From positions 124,001 through 188,000 of the forward strand of contig JAHHQG010000026.1 of assembly GCA_018729555.1 (NCBI GenBank): 64,000 nucleotides of DNA. Reading direction: 5' to 3'. The notes beneath the pieces were generated by a model. The model worked only from the letters and a program-made list of their open reading frames with translations, made no database searches and had not been told where the DNA came from. The translations under genes were made by a program, and so were the position numbers. Source of the DNA: Clostridiales bacterium. Its GTDB lineage: Bacteria; Bacillota; Sulfobacillia; RBS10-35. Below are positions 42,574-51,141 of the stretch, in pieces; the first letter of the stretch is position 1, and each line of letters starts with the position of its first letter.

Positions 42574-43060
42574 TTAAGCTGCTGGTAACCCCTTCTCCCC
42601 GATGCGGATAAGCCCCCGGTCGGAGAGGCGCAGCTCCGCGATGACCACCAGGGCCAGGAGGGAGAAGGTCATGAAGGGGTAGGGAAGATGGCACCCGGCG
42701 TTTTGCAAAAGCCGCCCCACCTCCCGCGACCGCCGGGCCACTTCCCGCCAATCTTTGTCGGAGATGAGGACGGCGATGGGGAGGGGATGGACGATGGATC
42801 CCCGGTCGGTAAAGACGGCCACACCCCCTTAGGCGTCCGCCACGGCCCGGGCCGCCTGGGCCATGAGGTGGACGTCGTTTCCGAGGATGAGGAGGTTATG
42901 GCTATCGTGGGCCACGGTGGAGGCCATCGCCAGAGGGCAAGCGATTCCGGGCTCCCACCAAAAGGCCCTTTCCGGTCTGGCCGGAGGCCTGGTGGCGCTC
43001 CCACACGAAGAGGGCCAGGGGCTCCCTCCCCGGCTGGAATACGGCAGAATAACCGATAAA
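42574..43060 (-). pseudogene. Adenine deaminase, C-terminal fragment
   Basis: Broken homology to Ade-family adenine deaminase: LFVWERHQASGQTGKGLLVGA, then, after a frameshift near 42950, ACPLAMASTVAHDSHNLLILG, then an in-frame TAA at 42831-42829, then FTDRGSIVHPLPIAVLISD and PFMTFSLLALVVIAELRLSDRG. The tail is cut at the IS edge. The matching N-terminal part lies beyond the chromate transporter gene at 44513-45114, on the same strand. Confidence 0.8.
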
Positions 43061-43220
43061 GGAAGTGAGGTGATTATGAGCCGAGATCTTATGACCGATT
43101 GATGGAACTTAAGATTTAACGAGCTTCACTCGGGGGCGCGCACTATGGTTTGCGCGATTTGCAACAAGCATCATGGCAGCAGGAAGCCATCATATCCGCA
43201 TCCATTGGGGGGAATCTGCG

Positions 43221-44414
43221 TTGACTCAAGAAAACGCGTTGAAAAGGGGGTCTGTTTGGGAGGTATTGAAAACGGCCGCCCGGCTCGGACTGACCTCTTT
43301 TGGCGGGCCTGTCGCCCATTTAGGGTATTTTCGCGAAGAATATGTGAACAGGCGAAAATGGATCGATGAAAAAACCTATGCGGATCTGGTGGCGCTTTGC
43401 CAATTTTTGCCCGGACCGGCAAGCAGCCAGGTCGGCATGGCGATCGGGTTTATCCGGGCCGGTTTTTGGGGCGCGATTGCCGCCTGGATCGGATTCACGC
43501 TTCCTTCCGCCGTCGCCCTTGCCTTGTTTGCCGGCTTTTTAAAAGGAGCTTCCTTCCGTGAGACAGGCTGGCTCCATGGATTGCTGATCGCGGCGGTCGC
43601 CGTGGTGGCCCATGCCGTCTGGGGCATGGCCAAAAACTTTGCCTCAGACCGCCCGCGTGCCACCATTGCGATAACCGCAGCCATTTTGGCTTTGATGATT
43701 CCGAATGTCTTCAGTCAAGTTGGCATTATCGTCGGCGCCGGCATCGCGGGATGGTTTTTGTTCCGAAGGGCGCCGGGTGCGCCACCGGTTCCGATTAGCC
43801 TATCATTCAATAAAAAGGCGGCCGGCGTCCTGCTCATTTTATTTTTTGTTCTGTTGGGATTCCTTCCCGTTGCCCGGAAGTTTACGGACTCGATTTGGGT
43901 TGCGCTCTTTGATAGCTTTTATCGGGCCGGCGCCTTGGTATTCGGCGGAGGACATGTGGTGCTTCCCTTGTTGCAGGCGGAAGTGGTTCCGCCGGGGTGG
44001 ATCACCGCCGATCACTTTTTGGCCGGGTACGGGGCGGCGCAGGCAGTGCCGGGACCCTTATTTACCTTCGCGTCGTATTTGGGAATGGCCAGTTTCGGAT
44101 GGATAGGGGCGGTCGTGGCGACTCTTGCGATCTTTCTTCCTTCTTTCCTGTTAATCATCGGAGCCCTTCCTTTTTGGAATTGGCTGCGTGATCACCCCCG
44201 ATTTCAGGCGGCGCTGTACGGCATTAACGCGGCGGTTGTGGGCATCCTGCTTGCGGCGCTGTATCATCCCGTATGGACGAAGGCGATCAAAAGTCCATTA
44301 GATTTTTGTCTTGCCCTGGCAGCCTTTGGCCTGCTGGCGGTCTGGAAGTGCCCGCCTTGGATCGTGGTCGGATTTTCCGCCGCCGGAGGGGCCCTTCTCT
44401 CCCTTGTTTCGTAA
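43221..44414 (+). CDS. chrA: Chromate transporter ChrA
   Basis: About 397 residues, two homologous halves of the CHR family. Signatures are LGLTSFGGPVAHLGYFREEYV with QFLPGPASSQVGMAIG in the first half and FGGGHVVLPLLQ with AQAVPGPLFTFASYLG in the second. It exports chromate by sulfate-like antiport. The TTG at 43221 after GGGGGGAAT is preferred; an in-frame ATG lies at 43173. Base use is visibly richer in A+T than all neighbours, and it sits inside a broken adenine deaminase gene, so it was acquired horizontally. A terminator follows. Confidence 0.9.
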   Translation: MTQENALKRGSVWEVLKTAARLGLTSFGGPVAHLGYFREEYVNRRKWIDEKTYADLVALCQFLPGPASSQVGMAIGFIRAGFWGAIAAWIGFTLPSAVALALFAGFLKGASFRETGWLHGLLIAAVAVVAHAVWGMAKNFASDRPRATIAITAAILALMIPNVFSQVGIIVGAGIAGWFLFRRAPGAPPVPISLSFNKKAAGVLLILFFVLLGFLPVARKFTDSIWVALFDSFYRAGALVFGGGHVVLPLLQAEVVPPGWITADHFLAGYGAAQAVPGPLFTFASYLGMASFGWIGAVVATLAIFLPSFLLIIGALPFWNWLRDHPRFQAALYGINAAVVGILLAALYHPVWTKAIKSPLDFCLALAAFGLLAVWKCPPWIVVGFSAAGGALLSLVS

Positions 44415-44425
44415 AATCCGCCGGC

Positions 44426-44462
44426 AAAGCCGAGATCCTTATCAAGGGACCCGGCTTTTTCT
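44426..44462 (+). terminator. Terminator after chrA
   Basis: Stem AAAGCCG (44426-44432) with CGGCTTT (44452-44458), extended inside by ATCC/GGGA-type pairing, followed by T residues. It begins 12 bases after the chrA stop. Confidence 0.75.
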
Positions 44463-44512
44463 TTTGGCGGCTGCATAGGCTGCTAGGCGCCAGTCGCGGG
44501 AGGGCCAGCTGA

Positions 44513-45114
44513 AATGGCCTTAACGATTTTCCCCGCCTTTAGCGTGGTGGCGATCTCTCCCTCCATCTTGGGGTCGCCCAGGACCACCCCGGGGAAGTTC
44601 ATGGCTTCCCCGAGGCCGATGACGTCATCGCCCCAGGAAAGGGCTTCCGCCACCTCCTGGGGACCCATCTCCGCCGGCCGTCTCCCACTCCCACCCGGCC
44701 GCCGGCACACAGGAAGGCACTTGCAGATAGGCCAGGAGGGGCGTTTGGCGGGCTTCCTCGAGGAAGAGGCGAAGGCCTTTTAAGCCGAGGACGTTGGCGA
44801 TCTCGTGGGCATCATAGAAGATGCTGGTGACGCCCCTTGGCAAAAGCGCCCGGGTAAATTGGGTGACGGTGATCTGGGAACTTTCCACGTGGCAGTGGCC
44901 GTCGAGAAGGCCAGGGGCCAGATAACGCCCGTCGCCTTCGATGACCCGGGTTTCCGGGCCGATGTAGGGCGAGGGATCGGGGCCCACATAGGCGATGCGG
45001 TCCTCTCTTACGGCCACCCCGTAGCCGGGGGGGGATCTCTTCGCTGAGGACGTTCACCACCCGCACGTTCCGAAGGACCAGGGTGGCCGGCACCTCCCTG
45101 CGGGCTGTGGCCAC
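44513..45114 (-). pseudogene. Adenine deaminase, N-terminal fragment
   Basis: The fragment covers about the first 190 codons of an Ade-family deaminase: ATLVLRNVRVVNVLSEEIP, then AYVGPDPSPYIGPETRVIEG, the metal-site LLDGHCHVESSQ, and LGEAMNFPGVVLGDPKMEGE. Two frameshifts break it: one in a run of eight G at 45027-45034, one near 44672. Homology stops at about 44513, where foreign sequence of the chrA segment begins. Adenine salvage by this gene is lost. Confidence 0.82.
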
Positions 45115-45181
45115 CAGGCGGGAAATTCATGGAGGGGGCGGCGGGGAAAAGGTTTCATGGCTCAACCTCCTTTGGCCATCA

Positions 45182-45211
45182 TTGCCTTCCTTTCGCCAGA
45201 ACAGGTATAAT
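45182..45211 (+). promoter_or_regulatory. Promoter of the suf operon
   Basis: TTGCCT (45182-45187) and a perfect TATAAT (45206-45211) are separated by 18 bases. It is the best sigma-A promoter visible in the window and lies about 48 bases before sufC. No IscR or SufR site was recognised. Confidence 0.75.
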
Positions 45212-45258
45212 GGGCGCGGCGCAAATCCGAGCGTAGCGGTAGGAATTGGCCAGAAGGG

Positions 45259-46071
45259 ATGATGATAAGGGTGACCGTTCCGCAGCTGATCATCCGCAAC
45301 CTCCACGCGTCCGTCGACGGCAATCCCATTCTAAAAGGCGTGAACCTGGAGATCCAGGGCGGCACCGTCCATGCGGTGATGGGGCCCAACGGGGCCGGCA
45401 AGAGCACCTTGGCCTTCGCCCTGGCAGGCCATCCTCGCTATGAGGTGACGGAAGGCGAAGTCCTCTTGAACGGCGAGAACCTCTTGGAGATGGAAGCCGA
45501 CGAGCGGGCCAAAAAGGGCCTCTTCCTGGCCTTCCAGTACCCGGCGGAGGTGCCCGGGGTGACGGTGGCCAACTTTCTGCGGGTGGCCCTCAACGAGGTG
45601 CGGGGCGAGGAAGTCCCGGTGAAGGAGTTCCTGCAGAAGCTTCATGAGAAGATGGACCTCCTCGAAATCCCCCACAGCTTTGCCAGCCGGTACCTCAACG
45701 ACGGCTTTTCCGGCGGCGAGAAGAAGCGCAACGAGATGCTCCAGCTGGCCATGCTGGAGCCCAAGATCGCCATCTTGGATGAGACCGACTCGGGCTTGGA
45801 CATCGACGCCGTCCGCATCGTGGCCAACAGCGTCAACCAGCTGAAGGGCCCCCATATGGGCGTGATGGTCATCACCCACTACTCCCGCATCCTCCGCTAC
45901 CTGAAGCCCGATTTCGTCCACGTGATGTTCGACGGTCGCATCGTGCGTTCGGGCGGTCCGGAGCTGGCGGAGCGCCTGGAGGCCGAAGGGTACAACTGGC
46001 TCCGGCGGGAACTGGGCATGGAGGAAGTGGAAGAGGATCTCCCCGGGGAGGTGCCGGTGGATGGCCGCTAA
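45259..46071 (+). CDS. sufC: Fe-S cluster assembly ATPase SufC
   Basis: A 270-residue ABC-type ATPase of the SUF system. Walker A GPNGAGKST is at residues 42-50, the SufC-specific FSGGEKKRNEMLQLA signature and Walker B ILDETDSGLDIDA follow. It powers the SufBCD scaffold. Start choice is uncertain among ATG 45259, ATG 45262 and GTG 45271, because AGAAGGG is very close to the first two. It overlaps sufD by 11 bases. Confidence 0.93.
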   Translation: MMIRVTVPQLIIRNLHASVDGNPILKGVNLEIQGGTVHAVMGPNGAGKSTLAFALAGHPRYEVTEGEVLLNGENLLEMEADERAKKGLFLAFQYPAEVPGVTVANFLRVALNEVRGEEVPVKEFLQKLHEKMDLLEIPHSFASRYLNDGFSGGEKKRNEMLQLAMLEPKIAILDETDSGLDIDAVRIVANSVNQLKGPHMGVMVITHYSRILRYLKPDFVHVMFDGRIVRSGGPELAERLEAEGYNWLRRELGMEEVEEDLPGEVPVDGR

Positions 46072-47386
46072 GGTGGAAGCCCGCCTGCCCCGCTTGGGCG
46101 AGGTGACGGCCGAGGATGTGGCCCGGTTCTCCCAGAGCATGGGGGAACCCCTCTGGCTCGCTCAGCTGCGGCAGGCCGCCTGGGAGACTTTCCAGGAGCT
46201 TCCCGTCCCCGACCGCAGCATGGAAACCTGGAACCGCCTGAACCTCTCCAACCTGCCCCTCCTGGAGTTTCCCGCCTACATGGCGGCGGAGGGGGATGGG
46301 CTGACGGCGGAAGTGGAGGAGATGCTGGGGGCGGAGGGCACCTCCTATGCCCTGGTGCAGCGGGACGGCTCCCTCATCCGGCGGCGGCTGGGCGCGGAGC
46401 TGGAGGAAAAGGGGGTCACCTTCACCGATCTCCACACGGCATCCGTCGAAAAGGAAACCCTGGTGAAAAAGTACCTCGCCCAGATCATCTCCCCCAGGGA
46501 AGACAAATTCACCGCCCTTTCGGCGGCCCTCTGGAGCGGCGGCTTCTTCCTCCACGTGCCGGCGGGGGTGGAGGTGGAGATCCCCCTGCAGGCCCTTCGC
46601 TTCCGCAGCCGGCGGGGCGTCTCCATCGCCCGCACCTTGGTGATCCTCGAGCGGGACGCCCAGGTCACCTTCGTGGAAAGCCAGCACGGGGCGGAGGATC
46701 CCGAGGAAGGCCTCGATGTCCACGGGGTGGAGCTGGTAGTGGGGCCGGGAGCCCGTCTCCGTTACGTGGGGCTGCAGAACTGGGATGAAAAGACGTGGAG
46801 CTTCATCCACCGCCGCAGCCTCCTGATGAAGGACGCGTCCATGATCTGGGCCCTGGGGGAGTTCGGGGGAAGGGTGGCCCGGAGCTCCCTTGTGTCGGAG
46901 CACCGGGGCGACGGGTCCAGCTCCCGCAGCTACACCGTCTTCTTCTCCTCAGGGCGCCAGCACCACGACATCTTTCAGGTCATGTACCACACGGGGAATC
47001 ACACCGACGCCAACATGGACGCCCGGGGGGCGGCGGCGGGGCAGAGCCGCTGCGTCTACCGAGGCGACATCGAAATCGAGCGGGGCACCCGGGACACCAG
47101 CTCCTTTGAAAGCATGCACGGCCTGGTGCTGGATCCCGGCGCCCGCATCGACAGCATCCCCAGCCTTTACATCGAGGACAACGATGTCCGGGCGTCCCAC
47201 TCCGCCACCACGGGGCAGGTGGATCCCGAACAGCTCTTCTACCTCATGAGCCGGGGCATCAGCTACCAGGAAGCCCGGCGCCTCATCGTCGAGGGTTTCT
47301 TCTCGCCCATCTTGGAGGAGATTCCCCTGGAGAGCGCCCGGGAAGCGTTCCAAAAGCTCATCGCCAGGAAGTTGGGAAGGGCATGA
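46061..47386 (+). CDS. sufD: Fe-S cluster assembly protein SufD
   Basis: A 441-residue SufB/SufD-family beta-helix protein. The N-terminal part (GEPLWLAQLRQAAWETFQEL) and the SMHGLVLDPGARIDSIPSL core match SufD better than SufB. It pairs with SufC and SufB in the scaffold complex. The operon continues with sufS and sufU but no sufB follows, so either sufB is elsewhere or this protein acts alone with SufC. Confidence 0.88.
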   Translation: MAAKVEARLPRLGEVTAEDVARFSQSMGEPLWLAQLRQAAWETFQELPVPDRSMETWNRLNLSNLPLLEFPAYMAAEGDGLTAEVEEMLGAEGTSYALVQRDGSLIRRRLGAELEEKGVTFTDLHTASVEKETLVKKYLAQIISPREDKFTALSAALWSGGFFLHVPAGVEVEIPLQALRFRSRRGVSIARTLVILERDAQVTFVESQHGAEDPEEGLDVHGVELVVGPGARLRYVGLQNWDEKTWSFIHRRSLLMKDASMIWALGEFGGRVARSSLVSEHRGDGSSSRSYTVFFSSGRQHHDIFQVMYHTGNHTDANMDARGAAAGQSRCVYRGDIEIERGTRDTSSFESMHGLVLDPGARIDSIPSLYIEDNDVRASHSATTGQVDPEQLFYLMSRGISYQEARRLIVEGFFSPILEEIPLESAREAFQKLIARKLGRA

Positions 47387-48603
47387 TCCTGCCGGCCCGG
47401 CGCCTGCGGGAGGATTTCCCCATCCTTCGATCCACGGAAAAGGGCCGCTGGGTCTACCTGGACAGCGCCGCCACCACCCAGAAGCCCGAGGCGGTGCTGC
47501 AGGCGGTGGAGGACTATTACCGGCGGTATAACGCCAACGTTCACCGGGGAGTCTACCGCATCGCGGCGGAGGCGACGGAGCGGTACGAGGAGGCCCGCCG
47601 GCGGGTGGCCCAATTCATCGGCGGGGACCCCCGGGGCCTCATCTTCACCCGCAACACCTCCGAGGCCATCAACCTGGTGGCCTATGCCTGGGGCTTGGAC
47701 AACCTGAAGGAAGGGGATGTCATTCTCCTCACGGCGGCGGAGCACCACTCCAATCTGGTGCCCTGGCAGCTGGTGGCCCGGCGCACCGGCGCCCGCCTGC
47801 GGGCCATCCCCCTGGATGAAGAGGGCCATCTGGATCTGTCGCGCCTTCCGGAGCTCCTGGACGGCGTGAAGATGGTGGCCATAAGCCACGCCTCCAACGT
47901 CCTGGGGACGGTGAACCCCGTGGCGGAGGTGGCCCGGGCAGCCCACGAGGTAGGAGCTCTGGTCCTGGTGGACGGGGCCCAGAGCGTCCCCCGGATGCCG
48001 GTGGATGTCCAGGCCCTTGGCTGCGACTTTCTCGCCTTCTCGGGCCACAAGATGCTGGCCCCCATGGGCATCGGGGTCCTCTGGGGAAAGCCGGATATCT
48101 TGGAGAAGATGGAGCCCTTTCTCGGAGGCGGCGAGATGATCGGCCGCGTGGACTGGGAAGGGTCCACCTGGCGGGAGATCCCCTGGAAGTTTGAGGCGGG
48201 GACCCCCAACGTGGGAGGCGCCATCGGCCTCATGGCGGCGGTGGAATACCTGGAGAAGGTGGGGATGGAGGCCATCGCCCGCCATGAGGAAGCCCTGGGA
48301 GAGCTCATGGCCCGCCGCCTGAGGGAGCTTCCCGGTGTGAAGGTCTACGGCCCCTCGGGAACCCGGACCGGCATCGTGGCCTTCAACGTGGAGGGCGTCC
48401 ACCCCCACGACGTGAGCCAGGTCCTGGACGAGGAAGGGGTCGCCATCCGGGCGGGCCATCACTGCTGCCAGCCCCTCCACCGGCTCCTCCAGGTGGGGTC
48501 CAGCTGCCGGGCCAGCGTCTACCTTTATAATGACGAAGAGGATGTGGACCGCCTGGTTGAAGCGGTGCAAAAGGTGAGGGAGGTCTTCCGTGTCCCTGGA
48601 TGA
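47383..48603 (+). CDS. sufS: Cysteine desulfurase SufS
   Basis: A 406-residue group II cysteine desulfurase. It has YLDSAATTQKP near the start, AEHHSNLVPWQ, the PLP lysine K223 in SGHKMLAPMGIG and the active-site loop RAGHHCCQPL with C361 (and an extra C362 instead of the usual alanine). It supplies persulfide sulfur for Fe-S clusters. Start overlaps the sufD stop as ATGA and its end overlaps sufU by 14 bases. Confidence 0.95.
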   Translation: MILPARRLREDFPILRSTEKGRWVYLDSAATTQKPEAVLQAVEDYYRRYNANVHRGVYRIAAEATERYEEARRRVAQFIGGDPRGLIFTRNTSEAINLVAYAWGLDNLKEGDVILLTAAEHHSNLVPWQLVARRTGARLRAIPLDEEGHLDLSRLPELLDGVKMVAISHASNVLGTVNPVAEVARAAHEVGALVLVDGAQSVPRMPVDVQALGCDFLAFSGHKMLAPMGIGVLWGKPDILEKMEPFLGGGEMIGRVDWEGSTWREIPWKFEAGTPNVGGAIGLMAAVEYLEKVGMEAIARHEEALGELMARRLRELPGVKVYGPSGTRTGIVAFNVEGVHPHDVSQVLDEEGVAIRAGHHCCQPLHRLLQVGSSCRASVYLYNDEEDVDRLVEAVQKVREVFRVPG

Positions 48604-49021
48604 TCTGTACCAGGACCTGATCCTGGAACATGCCCGCTACCCCCACCATCGGGGAACCCTCTCCGATCCCACCGTCACCCTCGATGCCCAAAACCCCACC
48701 TGCGGCGACGAAATCCACCTGCAGCTAAAGCTTTCCGGGGACGAGCGGAAGATCGAGGACATCGCCTTCAGCGGCCACGGGTGCACCATCTCCCAGGCCT
48801 CCGCCTCCATGATGACCGATCTCGTCCTGGGATTGAGTGTCAAAGAGGCGTTGGAAAAAGTCCAGGCCTTTCAGGACATGATGAGGACGGGCGAACCGCG
48901 GGAGGAGCTGGGGGATGCCGTAGCCCTGGCGGGGGTATCCCGGTTTCCCGTGCGGATCAAGTGCGCCCTTCTGGCCTGGATGGCCCTGAAAGAAGCCTTG
49001 GAGGAAGCGGGCGCCATGTAG
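48590..49021 (+). CDS. sufU: SufU zinc-dependent sulfurtransferase
   Basis: A 143-residue IscU-like protein of the Bacillota SufU type, including the characteristic insertion between the second and third ligands. Zinc ligands are C38, D40, C65 and C125 (PTCGDE, GHGCTIS, IKCALLAW). It accepts sulfur from SufS and is not a scaffold in studied species. GTG start inside sufS. Last gene of the suf operon here. Confidence 0.93.
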   Translation: MSLDDLYQDLILEHARYPHHRGTLSDPTVTLDAQNPTCGDEIHLQLKLSGDERKIEDIAFSGHGCTISQASASMMTDLVLGLSVKEALEKVQAFQDMMRTGEPREELGDAVALAGVSRFPVRIKCALLAWMALKEALEEAGAM

Positions 49022-49092
49022 TATAGTCTAAAAGAGTAGGCGTGGCGGAGCGCAAAAGATTGTTATAACGTTCACAAGTGGGGCGAGGCCAG

Positions 49093-50556
49093 ATGAGCTT
49101 TACCATGTCCCGTTTTTCATGGGTTGAGGTGGAAGCCCACCAGCTGGAGCACGCCAAGGCGCTCCACAGCTGGGACGAGGTCAACCTGGGGTACCTCACC
49201 TATGAGGAGGCCAAAGCCGAAGCCGATCGCTGCCTGCAATGCGGAACGCCTTACTGCCAGGATGGCTGCCCCAACCACAACCCCATCCGGGATTTCATCG
49301 CCCTGGTCCAGGAAGGCCGCCTGGTGGACGCGGCCCTTTTGGACTGGCAAGTCAACCCCCTGGCGTCCTGCACGGGGCGGGTCTGCGCCTGGGAGAAGCA
49401 GTGCGAAGGGTACTGCGTGGTGCGGAACGAAGGTGACCCCATCCGCATCGGCCTTCTGGAGCGGTACCTGGGGGATTACGCCCTGAAGCACCTGGATGAG
49501 ATCGACCTCAGCAGCTGGGTGGGAGAAGGCCATGGGGAAAAGGTGGCGGTGGTGGGAGCCGGCCCGGCGGGCATGGCGGCCGCCTGGTTTTTGGCCCGCA
49601 AAGGCTACCAGGTGACCATCTACGAATCCTGGTACCTCTATGGCGGCGTCATGTCCTACGGCATCCCCGAATATGTCCTGCCGCAGCGGGTCATCGACCT
49701 CGAGATGGAGAAAATCTTGCGGCTGGGCGTCACCTTGAAGACGGGCATCCGAGTGGGAAAGGACATCACCATCCAGGAGCTGAAGGAGAAGGAAGGCTAC
49801 GACGCCATCTTCATCGCCACCGGCGCCAACCAGCCTGCTACCCCTGGCGTTCCCGGCGAGGATCTCCCCGGCGTCATGACGGCCAAGGATTTCCTCATGA
49901 AGGCGACGGAACACCTCCTGGCCAAGGACTATAGCCTCCCCGATCCGGGGCCCGTGCCGGTGGGCCGCCGGGTGGTGGTCATCGGCGCGGGAGACACCGC
50001 CATGGATGCGGTGCGCACCTCCTTGCGCCTGGGGGCGGAAGAAGTCTACGTGTGCTACCGGCGCACGGAAGAGCTGGCCCCCTCCCGCACGCCCGAGATC
50101 GCCCACGCCAAGGCCGAAGGCGGCCGGTTCATCTACCTGGTGAATCCGACCCGCTTCATCCCCGGCCCCGATGGTCGCCTGGCAGGGGTGGAGTTCGTCC
50201 GCATGCAGCTGGGGGAAAAAGACGCCTCCGGCCGCCAGAAGATCAGCCCCATCCCCGGAAGCCAGTTCGTCCTGGAGTGCGATACGGCTATCCTGGCGGT
50301 GGGTTACCGTCCCGAAACCGATCTGGCGGAGGCCACCCCCGGCCTGGAGGTGGCCAACTGGGGCGGTATCGTGGTGGATCAGGACGGCCACACCAGCCTG
50401 GAGGGGGTTTTCGCCGCCGGAGACTGCGTCACAGGCGCCAAGACCGTCATCCATGCGGTCCATGCCGCCCGCCATGCCGCGGAAGCCCTCCACCATTACC
50501 TCATGGCCAAGCGCCAAGATCCCCTGGCCCTCCTGGAAGCGGCCACCGTCGGCTGA
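49093..50556 (+). CDS. gltD: Glutamate synthase small subunit-like oxidoreductase
   Basis: About 487 residues. Eight N-terminal cysteines (CLQCGTPYCQDGC, then CTGRVCAWEKQCEGYC) bind two 4Fe-4S clusters, followed by the FAD motif VVGAGPAGMAAAWFLARKGY, the NADPH motif VVIGAGDTAMDAVRTS and the C-terminal VFAAGDCVTGAKTV. This is the GltD electron-entry subunit; no gltB large subunit lies next to it, so it may serve a distant GltB or another partner. ATG 49093 follows GGGGCGAGG; 71 bases separate it from sufU. Confidence 0.87.
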   Translation: MSFTMSRFSWVEVEAHQLEHAKALHSWDEVNLGYLTYEEAKAEADRCLQCGTPYCQDGCPNHNPIRDFIALVQEGRLVDAALLDWQVNPLASCTGRVCAWEKQCEGYCVVRNEGDPIRIGLLERYLGDYALKHLDEIDLSSWVGEGHGEKVAVVGAGPAGMAAAWFLARKGYQVTIYESWYLYGGVMSYGIPEYVLPQRVIDLEMEKILRLGVTLKTGIRVGKDITIQELKEKEGYDAIFIATGANQPATPGVPGEDLPGVMTAKDFLMKATEHLLAKDYSLPDPGPVPVGRRVVVIGAGDTAMDAVRTSLRLGAEEVYVCYRRTEELAPSRTPEIAHAKAEGGRFIYLVNPTRFIPGPDGRLAGVEFVRMQLGEKDASGRQKISPIPGSQFVLECDTAILAVGYRPETDLAEATPGLEVANWGGIVVDQDGHTSLEGVFAAGDCVTGAKTVIHAVHAARHAAEALHHYLMAKRQDPLALLEAATVG

Positions 50557-50588
50557 GATACCTGGACGGAAGGTCCATGGGTCGTCGG

Positions 50589-50620
50589 ACGAAAGCCCCA
50601 CGGCCGTGGGGCTTTCGTCT
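50589..50620 (+). terminator. Terminator after the gltD-like gene
   Basis: A perfect 30-base palindrome: ACGAAAGCCCCACGG at 50589-50603 with its complement at 50604-50618. It lies 33 bases after the gltD stop. The following sequence has only a weak T tract (CTTGCCCCTCCTTTTT). Confidence 0.7.
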
Positions 50621-50735
50621 TGCCCCTCCTTTTTGGGGGAAATGGCCGAAGGCTGTCGAATCTTCCCGGGTAATATCTGCCAGGATTCCCCACCGCCGAT
50701 GTCGAAGGATCCCTGGCACCGCCAGGCCTGGGGAA

Positions 50736-51080
50736 ATGGTTGGGAAGGGAAGCGAAACCTTGAGCCCAAGACGAGAGATCCATTGGGCCGAGGCGTCCCT
50801 CAAGACGCCCCATGGCCTTCGTTGGTACAGCTATCGCTTGTTGCCGTTGCTTCATGACCTTTGGCTCCTCGAGGGCCGGGAAAAGGGAAAAGACGACGTA
50901 TCCCTCGTGACCCTCCGGGAAGGCCCTGCCCTCTGGTCCTTCTGGTCGCGGGTGATCCGCGATGGAGACCCGGTCCTCCCCGTCCATCTGCGGGAAGTGG
51001 CGGAAGATTGGCCGTGCCTGGAGATGGTGGTGCCCGAAGGAAGGCGGCGGTCATCGCCCCGGGTCCGGGTGGCAGAGTGA
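50736..51080 (+). CDS. Small protein of unknown function
   Basis: A 114-residue open frame between two strong terminators. The ATG at 50736 lacks a good ribosome site; an in-frame TTG at 50760 follows GAAGGGA and would give 106 residues (SPRREIHWAEASLKTPHGL). The sequence is rich in Trp and charged residues (WYSYRLLPLLHDLWLLEGRE, LWSFWSRVIRDGDPVLPVHLRE) and soluble-looking. I recognise no family. The stop codon sits 14 bases before the next terminator, which supports a real gene. Confidence 0.5.
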   Translation: MVGKGSETLSPRREIHWAEASLKTPHGLRWYSYRLLPLLHDLWLLEGREKGKDDVSLVTLREGPALWSFWSRVIRDGDPVLPVHLREVAEDWPCLEMVVPEGRRRSSPRVRVAE

Positions 51081-51089
51081 AGCATGGTC

Positions 51090-51133
51090 AAGGAAAAAGG
51101 CCCCGGGGTCGGCACCCCGGGGCCTTTTCCTAT
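51090..51133. terminator. Bidirectional terminator
   Basis: A perfect 15-bp stem (AAAAGGCCCCGGGGT at 51095-51109 with its complement at 51114-51128, loop CGGC) has T runs on both strands. It serves the small plus-strand gene and the convergent purine permease gene. Confidence 0.9.
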
Positions 51134-51141
51134 GGAATCTC

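Larger units (their letters stand above)
41735..42580 (-). mobile_element. IS607-type insertion sequence remnant
   Basis: The element is defined by an intact serine-recombinase transposase and the start of tnpB just downstream, the standard IS607 order. Most of tnpB (about 350 codons expected) is missing. Boundaries are estimated from where the interrupted epimerase and adenine deaminase homologies stop; no terminal repeats are expected for this family. It separates two broken genes. Confidence 0.7.
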
